The position numbers and the translations under genes are program-made. From Christensenella sp. UBA3857 (lineage in GTDB: Bacteria; Bacillota; Clostridia; Christensenellales; CAG-138), in NCBI GenBank assembly GCA_002392505.1, contig DGHD01000017.1, positions 1 through 13,598 of the forward strand: 13,598 bases of DNA, in the 5' to 3' direction. Positions 5,019 through 11,790 of this stretch are shown one piece after another (the stretch's first letter is position 1; each line of letters begins with the position of its first letter). Below the pieces are notes generated by a model. That model did not search any database. It was not told where the DNA came from and saw only the letters and a program-made list of their open reading frames with translations.

Positions 5019-6479
5019 TCAATTCGCCTTGTTTTTTGCGGCGGGCTTTGCGCCGCGTTTAAGCGTGAACGAGAAGCAGGTCATGCCGCTGTCGGAAGTG
5101 ACGGAGATGCTCTGCTCGTGCTGGTCGATTATGAGCTTCGCTATCGAAAGCCCGAGCCCCGTGCCGGACGTTCCGGTGGGAGTATGCGCCTTTTCCGCTT
5201 TATAGAAGCGGTCGAACACGTGGGGCAGCGCCTCCTTGGGGATGCCCGGTCCGCTGTTGACTATCTGCACGCGGGCGATATGCCTTTCCGGGCGGCACTC
5301 GATCTTGAGATACCCGCCCTCCGGCGTGTACTTGATCGCATTGTCGACAAGATTATGCAGCACCTGCGTGATCCTTGCGGAATCCGCTTCCACGTAAAGC
5401 GGCTCGTCCGGCAGGCGGAAATCGACGGAAAGCCGTTTCGCGCCTATCCTTGCCTCAAAGGTGATAACCGTGCGGCGTATAAGTTCAGTCAGGTCGAAGT
5501 CCGTCATGCTGAGCTTGTACTGTCCCGATTCGATCCTCGCAAGATCGAGCAGATCGTTGACCATCACCGTCATGCGGCGGTTCTCATCAAGTACTATGTC
5601 GATATAGCCGTCGCGGTCTTCCGCGGGTATAGTACCGTCCGCCATTGCTTCAAGGAAGCCGCGCATCGAGGTGAGCGGCGAGCGCAATTCGTGTGAAACG
5701 TTTGCAACGAAACTTCTTCTCGCATCCTCAAGCGTGTTGAGCTCGTCCGCCATTGTGTTGAACGATGAGCCCAAATTTGCAAGCTCGTCCCTGCCTTTGA
5801 GCTCGACGCGCCGGGAAAGATTGCCCTTTGCGAAATCCTCCACGACGTCGGTCATATGGGATATGGGATGCGTGACCGAGCGGACGAGCACCATGACGAG
5901 CGGGATCGAAACGGCGACAGCGATCGCGCAGAAAAGGAGCACGCTCATCATCGCGTTCCTAATCGAGGTGTAAACGCCCGTCATATCGTAGTGGAAGAAC
6001 GCCACACCAAGCGTTTCGCCGTCTTTTGTTGTGATGGGGCGCATCACGGTCAGCGTGCGGAAGCCGGTCAGCTTTGTCAAAAGCCCGTACTGGCATTTTT
6101 CGTATTCGCCGCTTTTCACGCTTTCGATATAGCCGGAAAGATCCGCCTGCTCCGCTACCGCCCAGCGGTCGCCGGACGAGCTGTTGTACAGGCTGTATCT
6201 GCCGAGCTCCTCGCTGTCGAAGCAGAGCTGGAGATAAGCATCGTAAAGACGGACGATGAACTGGAACTCCTCGCGCGCGTTGGGGCGCTTGTCGACGTCT
6301 ATATAGCGGGTGACGGCGATATCGTTGATATCGTCGAGCTCCCTCAAAAGGCGGTTTTCGATCTCATCGATATAAAACGAGCGGAACGAAAGCGATATCA
6401 CTATGCCGAGCACGACCAAAAGCCCCAGCACGAGCGCCAGGACTATGGTGAGCATTCTTGAATAGACGGTTTTGAACAT
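5019..6479 (-). CDS. Sensor histidine kinase, HAMP-HisKA-HATPase
   Basis: A 486-residue membrane sensor kinase that should phosphorylate the response regulator encoded just upstream. Layout: transmembrane segment 10-32; extracellular sensor region about 33-170 of unknown ligand; second transmembrane segment about 176-199; HAMP about 200-252; HisKA with phospho-acceptor H263 in FVANVSHELRSPLTS; HATPase with N box HNLVDNAIKY (375-384), G1 VNSGPGIP, F box DRFYK and G2 GTSGTGLGLS (436-445). In G1 the usual Asp of D-x-G is Asn408, a variant found in some active kinases. The start at ATG 6479 follows an aaggga site, 21 bases after the regulator gene. The type resembles PhoR/ResE-like kinases, but the signal cannot be read from the sequence. 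Confidence 0.93.
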   Translation of the reverse strand: MFKTVYSRMLTIVLALVLGLLVVLGIVISLSFRSFYIDEIENRLLRELDDINDIAVTRYIDVDKRPNAREEFQFIVRLYDAYLQLCFDSEELGRYSLYNSSSGDRWAVAEQADLSGYIESVKSGEYEKCQYGLLTKLTGFRTLTVMRPITTKDGETLGVAFFHYDMTGVYTSIRNAMMSVLLFCAIAVAVSIPLVMVLVRSVTHPISHMTDVVEDFAKGNLSRRVELKGRDELANLGSSFNTMADELNTLEDARRSFVANVSHELRSPLTSMRGFLEAMADGTIPAEDRDGYIDIVLDENRRMTVMVNDLLDLARIESGQYKLSMTDFDLTELIRRTVITFEARIGAKRLSVDFRLPDEPLYVEADSARITQVLHNLVDNAIKYTPEGGYLKIECRPERHIARVQIVNSGPGIPKEALPHVFDRFYKAEKAHTPTGTSGTGLGLSIAKLIIDQHEQSISVTSDSGMTCFSFTLKRGAKPAAKNKAN

Positions 6480-6500
6480 CGCTCGTTCCCTTATAAACGG

Positions 6501-7214
6501 TTATTCCGCCGACTCCTGTTTCCTGATGTTGAAGCGGTAGCCGACGCCCCATATCGTTTCGATATCCCAGCCGGGATTCGTGCCGAGGCGGTCGCGCAGG
6601 CGCTTGATGTGCACGTCGACCGTGCGGCTGTCGCCGTAATAGCCGAAGCCCCATACGTTGTCGAGCAGCTGATCGCGCGTGTAAACGCGGTTGGGATGCG
6701 AAACGAAGAAGTGCAGGAGCTCGATCTCCTTGGGAGGCATCTCCTGCTTTTTGCCGCGGAGGGTCACGGTATAGTTGTCGAGCGAAACGGAAAGATCGCC
6801 GATGGTGATCGTGCGGACTTCTTCGGGAGCGGCGGCGGAGCGGCGAAGCACCGCCTTAACCCTCGCAAGAAGCTCCTTCGGCTCGAACGGCTTGACAATG
6901 TAATCGTCCGCGCCGCAGTCGAGACCCTGTATCCTGTCGGTGATGTCGCCCTTCGCGGTAAGCATTATGACCGGCACGGAGCTCGTCCTGCGGACGTTCT
7001 CGAGCACCTCCCATCCATCGAGCCCGGGCAGCATTATATCGAGTATGATTATGCCGAGCTGCGGATCGAGGGCGAGGTCGATCGCCTCGTCCCCGCGTTC
7101 GCAGGTAACGACGTCGTAGCCGTCCTTAACGAGATAGAGCTTCAATATCTGGAGTATCCTGATGTCGTCGTCAACGACGAGCACCTTCGTTTTTGTTTCG
7201 GGCTTGTTGTCCAT
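6501..7214 (-). CDS. OmpR/PhoB-family response regulator
   Basis: A 237-residue two-domain regulator. The receiver domain (about 10-125) has the acidic pocket D15-D16-D17, phospho-acceptor D59 in IIILDIMLPGLDGWE, T86 in MLTAKGD and K108 in YIVKPFEPKELLARV. The C-terminal winged-helix DNA-binding domain (about 135-232) has the family ending DQLLDNVWGFGYYGDSRTVD, then VHIKRLRDRLG and IETIWGVGYRF. It likely acts as a transcription factor phosphorylated by the adjacent kinase. The start at ATG 7214 follows gaaagga. It lies 18 bases after the DUF523 gene and 21 before the kinase, so the genes should be co-transcribed. Targets are unknown. Confidence 0.95.
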   Translation of the reverse strand: MDNKPETKTKVLVVDDDIRILQILKLYLVKDGYDVVTCERGDEAIDLALDPQLGIIILDIMLPGLDGWEVLENVRRTSSVPVIMLTAKGDITDRIQGLDCGADDYIVKPFEPKELLARVKAVLRRSAAAPEEVRTITIGDLSVSLDNYTVTLRGKKQEMPPKEIELLHFFVSHPNRVYTRDQLLDNVWGFGYYGDSRTVDVHIKRLRDRLGTNPGWDIETIWGVGYRFNIRKQESAE

Positions 7215-7232
7215 AGCGGTTCCTTTCTTGGT

Positions 7233-7664
7233 TCAGCGGGTCTCGACCCTTATCCCCGCGGTCTTGAACAGCGCCGCGGTCACTCCGTCGCCCTCCGTGA
7301 GCTGACCGGAGAACGACCCGTCGTAAATCTGCCCGCACCCGCAGGAGGGGCTTTTGGCTTTGAGTATCGCTTTTTCGGCGTTAACGGAACGGGCGATCTC
7401 GAGCGCCGCGTACGCGCCGGTAATGAATTCGCGGGTGACGTCGCGTCCGTCCCGCGTTACGGCGCGGGCGCTGAGCTTGAGCACCTCTTCGCCGGAGCCG
7501 GTAAGCTCCGCCGGAACGCGCGGCGTGGGAAGGAGCCCAAGCTGCTCCGGACAGACCGCGACGGCGAGCCCGTTTTCAACGAGCGCGGCGATCTCGGGAT
7601 CGGGGGTGCTTTTTCCGTCATAGCGGCAGCATTCGCCCGTAAGGCATTTCGAAACGATCAGCAT
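7233..7664 (-). CDS. DUF523 family protein, TudS-like (thiouracil desulfidase-type)
   Basis: A 143-residue DUF523 protein. The start at ATG 7664 follows an aaggggg site and gives the family N terminus; a longer in-frame extension would add 23 atypical residues. Motifs: SKCLTGECCRYDG (5-17), AVCPEQLGLLPTPRVPAE (36-53), and SPSCGCGQIYDGSFSG (105-120). The conserved cysteines C7, C38 and C108 are the likely ligands of an iron-sulfur cluster; C12, C13 and C110 are extra. A characterised relative, TudS, is a [4Fe-4S] enzyme that removes sulfur from 2-thiouracil; many members have no tested role, so the reaction here is inferred. It appears to be the first gene of the operon with the two-component system. 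Confidence 0.88.
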   Translation of the reverse strand: MLIVSKCLTGECCRYDGKSTPDPEIAALVENGLAVAVCPEQLGLLPTPRVPAELTGSGEEVLKLSARAVTRDGRDVTREFITGAYAALEIARSVNAEKAILKAKSPSCGCGQIYDGSFSGQLTEGDGVTAALFKTAGIRVETR

Positions 7665-7703
7665 CTGTTCCGTCCCCCTTTCACCGTAATCTTTCACAAA
7701 TAA

Positions 7704-7709
7704 ATTATA
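7704..7709 (-). promoter_or_regulatory. Probable -10 box for the DUF523 two-component operon
   Basis: A perfect TATAAT on the minus strand (7709-7704), 39 bases before ATG 7664. I could not find a good -35 at 16-18 bp; the best match at 17 bp is tggatt, which is weak, so the promoter may need an activator. Confidence 0.45.
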
Positions 7710-7761
7710 CCTTATACGGCGGCAAAAATCCACCCCTTTTTCTTTTGCCGCCGCGGGAACG

Positions 7762-7794
7762 AAAAAAGCTCCCCCGAAAAGCGGGTGGGGGAGC
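7762..7794 (-). terminator. Terminator of the metK-SDR-methyltransferase operon
   Basis: On the minus strand gctccccc (7794-7787) pairs with gggggagc (7775-7768), with a short inner extension, and is followed by six Ts (7767-7762). It lies 15 bases after the methyltransferase stop. Confidence 0.85.
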
Positions 7795-7809
7795 CTTGAC
7801 GTTTGTCGG

Positions 7810-8559
7810 TCATTCCTTCACCGACCGCATCGCGAGCATCGTAGGCACGTTCAGCTCGTGCAGGCGGCCGGAGCCGTTGGTGTCCTCATACATATCGGTC
7901 AGCCTGAAGCCTGCCTTGAGCTGCCCGCCGATCTGCTCCGTAATGGTGTGCGAAAACTGCACGCCGCAGTCGTTTTCCTCAAGCTGCTTCATCTGCCCGG
8001 GGTTTTCGAGCGGATCGAAGGGCAGGCGGTTCACTATCCGCTCCTCGTCGTCGTCCACAAGGTAGTTGACGAAATGATCCGTGCCGGAAAGCAGTACGCC
8101 GCCCTTTTTCAGCACGCGCGCGCACTCGCGCCAGACGTGCAGCACGTCCTTAATATAGCAGTTGGAAACGGGGTGGAAAACAATATCGAACTCGCCGTCG
8201 TCAAAGGGCAGGCGCTTCGTCATATCCCCGCGGACGATGCGGATCCGATACCCTTCCCTTTGGGCAACGAGGCGTTCCGACTCGAGCTGTTTTTCGGAAT
8301 AATCGAAAACGGTGCAGTCCGCTCCGAGAGCGGCGAATATCGGCATCTGCTGACCGCCGCCGGAAGCGAGCCCGAGGAGCTTTTTGCCTTTAAGCTCGCC
8401 GAACCACTCGTGCGGCACGGGCTTGGTCGGGGTGAGCAGGACGTCCCATTCGCCCGAACGCGCCTTAAGGTACGTCTCGTGATCGATGGGCACGCCCCAT
8501 TCCCAGCCCTCCTCGATCCAGCGGTCGATGGTCGAGGCGTTTATATCGGTGTAATTCAT
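7810..8559 (-). CDS. Class I SAM-dependent methyltransferase
   Basis: A 249-residue protein with a Methyltransf_11-type Rossmann fold. Motif I is KLLGLASGGGQQ (60-71), the SAM glycine loop, preceded by a roughly 55-residue N-terminal region with several tryptophans. An acidic residue for the ribose is D86 in VFDYSEKQL; GDMTKRLPF (111-119) and FDIVFHPVSNCYI (124-136) are motifs for the adenine and the post-strand-4 region. The substrate is not identifiable. The ATG overlaps the stop of the dehydrogenase gene (ATGA), with an aaagga site 8 bases upstream. Because it is third in an operon under a SAM riboswitch, its expression should fall when SAM is abundant, which is unusual for an enzyme that consumes SAM. 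Confidence 0.9.
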   Translation of the reverse strand: MNYTDINASTIDRWIEEGWEWGVPIDHETYLKARSGEWDVLLTPTKPVPHEWFGELKGKKLLGLASGGGQQMPIFAALGADCTVFDYSEKQLESERLVAQREGYRIRIVRGDMTKRLPFDDGEFDIVFHPVSNCYIKDVLHVWRECARVLKKGGVLLSGTDHFVNYLVDDDEERIVNRLPFDPLENPGQMKQLEENDCGVQFSHTITEQIGGQLKAGFRLTDMYEDTNGSGRLHELNVPTMLAMRSVKE

Positions 8560-9377
8560 TGTTCTTTTCCTTTCAGCAAAAGCCTGAGCGCCGCCGCCTG
8601 CATACCGAACGGCAGAGCGGAGAACAGCTTGAGCTTGAGCGAGGTGTTTATGAAATACCGCCTTCGCGGGCGCTTTTTTTCGGCGATGCGGACGAGGCGT
8701 TTCCCAAGGCGCGAGGGGTCCTTCGCGCTGCCCGTCTGCGATACGACGATCTTGCGGAACCGCTCGGTGATATCGGGATACAGCCGCGTCGTTTCGCGCA
8801 TCCTGTCCATCGAGCGGACGGCGCCTTTCGTCATACCGTCGCCGAACGCGCCGGGATAGACGGTTATCACGCGGGTGCCGATAAGGTCGAGCTCGAGCGT
8901 AAGCGAATGCGCGTAGGAGTCGAGCGCGCGCTTCGTCATCGAATAGATGCCGTTGAAGGGCAGTGGATCGAGCGGAGCAAGCTCGCTCGCGACGATCACT
9001 ATCCGCCCGCCCGCTTTTCTTACGAGCGGCAGGAAGGCTTTGTTCACGCGGTACACGCCCATGAGGTTTACGTCGAGCATCTTTTGAAGCGTTTCCTCGG
9101 GTATCTCGACGAACGAATCCATGGTGTAAACGCCCGCAAGGTGCAGTACGGCGTCGAGCCCCGGCGCGATTTCCTCAATAGCTCCGAGGGCTTTTTCAAC
9201 GCTCTTTGTATTCGTCACGTCCATTTCGACGGGGACGACGCCCTCCGGGAGGCGACCGGTGTCGATATCGGCGGCGAACACCCGCCATCCGCGCGCGGAA
9301 AACTCAAGCGCGGCGGCAAGCCCAAGGCTTCCCCCCGCGCCGGTTATGAGTATGCTCTTCTGCGAACGCGCTTCCAT
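8556..9377 (-). CDS. Short-chain dehydrogenase/reductase
   Basis: A 273-residue classical SDR oxidoreductase. The nucleotide-binding loop is ITGAGGSLG (11-19), a variant in which the usual sixth residue Gly of TGxxxGxG is Ser17. D37-I-D39 at the end of strand 2 suggests NAD(H) preference. N104 (DVNLMG), S131 (VAS), Y145 and K149 (IYSMTKRAL) complete the catalytic tetrad. YPGAFGDGMT (174-183) is the post-active-site loop. The C-terminal about 40 residues are basic and hydrophobic (KRPRRRYF, then LKLKLFSALPFGMQ), compatible with membrane contact, as in retinol or steroid dehydrogenase-like SDRs. The substrate is unknown. The ATG is 6 bases after the metK stop and has no visible ribosome binding site, so translation probably depends on ribosomes finishing metK. 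Confidence 0.9.
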   Translation of the reverse strand: MEARSQKSILITGAGGSLGLAAALEFSARGWRVFAADIDTGRLPEGVVPVEMDVTNTKSVEKALGAIEEIAPGLDAVLHLAGVYTMDSFVEIPEETLQKMLDVNLMGVYRVNKAFLPLVRKAGGRIVIVASELAPLDPLPFNGIYSMTKRALDSYAHSLTLELDLIGTRVITVYPGAFGDGMTKGAVRSMDRMRETTRLYPDITERFRKIVVSQTGSAKDPSRLGKRLVRIAEKKRPRRRYFINTSLKLKLFSALPFGMQAAALRLLLKGKEQ

Positions 9378-9383
9378 GGTATG

Positions 9384-10553
9384 TCAGTTGATAAATTCGA
9401 GGTCGGTCCTCTCCCACGGCAAATCGATATCCGTGCGGCCGAAATGACCGTACGCGGCGGTGGGACGGTAGATGGGGCGCCTCAGATCGAAGCGCTTTAT
9501 TATCGCGGCGGGGCGGAAATCGAAGGAGCGGAGCACCATTTCCTCCAGCTCTCCGTCGGGCAGCCTGCCCGTGCCCTGCGTATCGACGCGCACCGAAACG
9601 GGCTTGGCGACGCCGATCGCATAGGCGACCTGTATCTCCGCGCGCCTGCAGTAGCCCGCGGCGACGAGATTCTTCGCAACGTAGCGGCAGGCGTATGCGG
9701 CGCTGCGGTCGACCTTTGTGGGATCCTTGCCGGAGAAGCTGCCGCCGCCGTGACGGCCGTAACCGCCGTAGGTGTCGACGATTATCTTCCTGCCGGTAAG
9801 CCCGCTGTCGCCCTGCGGACCGCCGATAACGAAGCGGCCGGTGGGGTTTACGAGTATGCGGGTGTTTTCGTCGATGAGCCCGCCGGGGATCACCTTCATA
9901 ATGACCTCGCGCTTTATATCCTCCGCAAGCAGCTTCATATCCGCGTCGGGATCGTGCTGGGTGGATATGACGACGGTGTCCACCCTGATGGGCTTATCCC
10001 CGTCGTATTCGATCGTGACCTGGCTCTTTCCGTCCGGGCGGAGGTAGGGGAGAGTGCCGTTCTTCCTGACCTCGGTAAGCCGCCTCGTCAGCCTGTGCGC
10101 GAGGGATATCGGCATGGGCATCAGCTCCGGCGTTTCGTCGCAGGCAAAGCCGAACATCATGCCCTGGTCGCCTGCGCCGATGTCGAGTGGATCCGCCTCG
10201 CCCTGCTTCGCCTCAAGGCTCTTGTCAACGCCCATCGCGATATCCGCGGACTGCCCGTTGATGGCGCTTATCACTGCGAGGGAATGCCCGTCGAAGCCGT
10301 ACTCCGGCTTGTCATAGCCGATATCGAGCACCACGTCGCGGACGAGCTTGGGGATGTCCACGTAGCAGTCGGTGGTCACCTCGCCCATAACGACGACCAT
10401 GCCGGTCGTTGCCGCGACCTCGCACGCCACGCGGGAGGACGGATCGTTCGTAAGCATTTCGTCGAGCACGGCGTCGGCGATATTGTCGCAAACCTTGTCG
10501 GGATGCCCTTCCGTAACGGATTCGGATGTGAATAAACGATTCCTGCGTTCCAT
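9384..10553 (-). CDS. metK: S-adenosylmethionine synthetase
   Basis: A 389-residue MetK making SAM from methionine and ATP, full length for the family. Motifs: [20 protein letters not shown] (8-27), [12 protein letters not shown] (126-137, methionine-binding hallmark) and [16 protein letters not shown] (269-284, the glycine-rich phosphate loop). The start at ATG 10553 is preceded by aaaggag with 9-base spacing; a much longer frame upstream only reads through the riboswitch and is not protein. It is controlled by the SAM-I riboswitch immediately upstream and heads an operon with an SDR and a methyltransferase. Confidence 0.98.
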   Translation of the reverse strand: MERRNRLFTSESVTEGHPDKVCDNIADAVLDEMLTNDPSSRVACEVAATTGMVVVMGEVTTDCYVDIPKLVRDVVLDIGYDKPEYGFDGHSLAVISAINGQSADIAMGVDKSLEAKQGEADPLDIGAGDQGMMFGFACDETPELMPMPISLAHRLTRRLTEVRKNGTLPYLRPDGKSQVTIEYDGDKPIRVDTVVISTQHDPDADMKLLAEDIKREVIMKVIPGGLIDENTRILVNPTGRFVIGGPQGDSGLTGRKIIVDTYGGYGRHGGGSFSGKDPTKVDRSAAYACRYVAKNLVAAGYCRRAEIQVAYAIGVAKPVSVRVDTQGTGRLPDGELEEMVLRSFDFRPAAIIKRFDLRRPIYRPTAAYGHFGRTDIDLPWERTDLEFIN

Positions 10554-10585
10554 AGCATAAAACTCCTTTGAATATTTAATTAAAC

Positions 10586-10607
10586 AAAAAAGCGCTTTTG
10601 GAGCGCC
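10586..10607 (-). terminator. Riboswitch-controlled terminator upstream of metK
   Basis: On the minus strand gcgct (10606-10602) pairs with agcgc (10596-10592) with a ccaaa loop, followed by six Ts (10591-10586). The stem is short, 5 bp plus a possible G-T pair. A competing 9-bp pairing of gagcgttgc, the 3' side of P1, with gcggcgctc would prevent it, which is the expected antiterminator. Confidence 0.7.
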
Positions 10608-10621
10608 GCCATTAAATGCCG

Positions 10622-10746
10622 CAACGCTCATCTTTACGGGTCTCCCCGCCGGAATTGGCACCTTGTCCACGCATGGATAACACGCTTGGGCAGGTTGCCG
10701 TGGCATCACAGGGCCGTTCCCTCAGCCACTCTCGATAAGACGCTGT
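10622..10746 (-). ncRNA. SAM-I (S-box) riboswitch of metK
   Basis: On the minus strand the aptamer shows the S-box signature: P1 cttatc (10739-10734) with gatgag (10632-10627), extended outward by a few pairs; the gctgaggga segment; the kink-turn and pseudoknot region gatgccacggcaacc (10707-10693); and ggtgccaattcc (10662-10651). Binding of SAM stabilises P1, which takes the strand needed for the antiterminator and lets the terminator at 10586-10607 form. High SAM should therefore switch off metK and the two genes after it. Confidence 0.95.
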
Positions 10747-10758
10747 TCTGTTTTTTTC

Positions 10759-10787
10759 AATATAGCACAGTATCTCCTCTTTTGCAA
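10759..10787 (-). promoter_or_regulatory. Promoter of the metK operon
   Basis: Minus strand: TTGCAA (10787-10782), 17-bp spacer, TATATT (10764-10759). The transcript would begin about 7 bases before the riboswitch. The -35 box lies inside one arm of an inverted repeat (10780-10824). Confidence 0.7.
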
Positions 10788-10824
10788 TAGGGAAGTAGAT
10801 TTTTTAAGAGATTATATTGCAAAA
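10780..10824. repeat. 10-bp inverted repeat over the metK -35 box
   Basis: ttttgcaata (10780-10789) and tattgcaaaa (10815-10824) are perfect reverse complements 25 bp apart. The left arm covers the metK -35 element. This could be an operator for a dimeric regulator or a chance AT-rich repeat. Confidence 0.4.
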
Positions 10825-10880
10825 ACAGCGCGCTGCATGACGCGAACGCGCCGCTCTGCGGACAGGACGGAAAATTGAGG

Positions 10881-10909
10881 TTGACGGCAAGTCGTTTTTG
10901 GTGTATAAA
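10881..10909 (+). promoter_or_regulatory. Promoter of the LRR lipoprotein gene
   Basis: TTGACG (10881-10886), 17-bp spacer, TATAAA (10904-10909). The expected start of transcription, about 7 bases after the -10 box, coincides with the ATG at 10916, which has no ribosome binding site. Confidence 0.65.
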
Positions 10910-10915
10910 ACAGAT

Positions 10916-11452
10916 ATGAAGATCGATGCTTTGAAAAAGACGATAGTTGTATTTCTTGCATGCCTGCTGCTCGCGGGGGCTTTGCCGTGTCTGACCGGCT
11001 GCGCGAGGCACAAGCATATCGTTGTGGAAACGCGCCGGGTGGAGGATTATTATTTCTCCATCTATGAGGACGGCACCGCGGATCTGACCCGCTATACCGG
11101 CAGCGAGGAGGTGCTGAAGCTCCCCCGCACGGTGGGGAACAATACCGTCGTGGGCTTCGGAACGAAGGCTTTCGACGGGTGCGAGGAGCTTAAACAGGTG
11201 CTCATACCCCCCTCTGTAAAGAGCCTGCCCGCAAAGCTCTTCAACAACTGCCCCGCGCTCGAATCGGTGTACATTCCGGCTTCGGTAAAGAGCATCGGCA
11301 AAAACGTCATAAGCGAGTGCCCCGCGTTCACCACCGTGCTTTACGAGGGCTCGCAGGAACAGTGGAGCGCAATAAACGTGGGCTCCGTGCCGTGGACGGA
11401 TAATTATTCGCTCATAAACGCCGAGATCGTTTGCGATTACGAGCTCAAGTGA
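10916..11452 (+). CDS. BspA-like leucine-rich-repeat lipoprotein
   Basis: A 178-residue secreted lipoprotein. Residues 1-28 are a signal peptide (basic start, hydrophobic core) ending in the lipobox LTGC, so C29 is the likely lipidated residue. About two LRR_5/BspA-type repeats follow (roughly 75-130), recognisable as GTKAFDGCEELKQVLIPPSV and FNNCPALESVYIPASVKSIG, and then the family's usual tail with YEGSQEQWSAI. Such proteins are displayed on the cell surface in gut Clostridia and may bind proteins or glycans; no partner can be read here. The start is ATG 10916; no ribosome binding site precedes it, and the promoter places the transcript start at about this ATG. TTG 10931 in frame is a poorer alternative, also without a site. 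Confidence 0.85.
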   Translation: MKIDALKKTIVVFLACLLLAGALPCLTGCARHKHIVVETRRVEDYYFSIYEDGTADLTRYTGSEEVLKLPRTVGNNTVVGFGTKAFDGCEELKQVLIPPSVKSLPAKLFNNCPALESVYIPASVKSIGKNVISECPAFTTVLYEGSQEQWSAINVGSVPWTDNYSLINAEIVCDYELK

Positions 11453-11599
11453 ACAAAAATAAAAAAGCCGCGAAGAGCACCTTGGGCGCATTCACTTAAC
11501 GATATGCAGCCTCAAAAGGTATCTTTTTAGCGCCCTGCTGCGCCCGCCATGCTCAAAAGACTTTCCAATGTATTTCGAAAAACTCTTCGAGTATTTCTG

Positions 11600-11633
11600 C
11601 GCTTTTCGCCTTGCATGGCGCAAAAATCTCCTC
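11600..11633 (-). repeat. Third repeat family, minus-oriented copy
   Basis: The reverse complement of this 34-nt stretch matches 840-873 at 33 of 34 positions, with weaker similarity beyond one end. It lies about 10.7 kb from the first copy and in the opposite orientation, and within the 12-bp inverted-repeat segment. Confidence 0.7.
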
Positions 11634-11669
11634 TTTTGAGACGCTTCGCGGTTTTCGGCCGTCAATATG

Positions 11670-11709
11670 AAAACAGATCCGAGGATCGTTCCTTCCCCGG
11701 ATCTGTTTT
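11670..11709. terminator. Bidirectional terminator between LRR lipoprotein and esterase genes
   Basis: aaaacagatccg (11670-11681) and cggatctgtttt (11698-11709) form a 12-bp stem, with a T-rich tract continuing on the plus strand. It can end the plus-strand lipoprotein transcript and the convergent esterase transcript. It is more than 80 bases from both stop codons. Confidence 0.75.
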
Positions 11710-11790
11710 TGTTTCAATCGTTTTACAGGTCGAAAACCTGCCTCTCCTTAAGTGAATGCAGCTCGCCTCCGGCCCTTTTTATACCGTCAT

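Larger units (their letters stand above)
11488..11759. repeat. 272-bp segment bounded by 12-bp inverted repeats (MITE-like)
   Basis: gcattcacttaa (11488-11499) and ttaagtgaatgc (11748-11759) are perfect reverse complements 248 bp apart. The segment holds no gene (longest frames are unsupported), a terminator hairpin (11670-11709), several GC-rich small stems and a copy of the third repeat family. I see no clear target-site duplication outside the ends. The rest of the gap 11453-11790 has nothing I can name. Confidence 0.5.

Noticed and set aside
8559..10535. Very long plus-strand open frame opposite SDR and metK
   Set aside because: The minus strand encodes two proteins with complete family motifs. 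The plus frame has no motif and no ribosome binding site, and is a codon-bias shadow.
10554..10709. N-terminal extension of MetK by 52 residues
   Set aside because: This stretch is the riboswitch and its terminator. The ATG at 10553 has a good ribosome binding site and gives the normal family N terminus.
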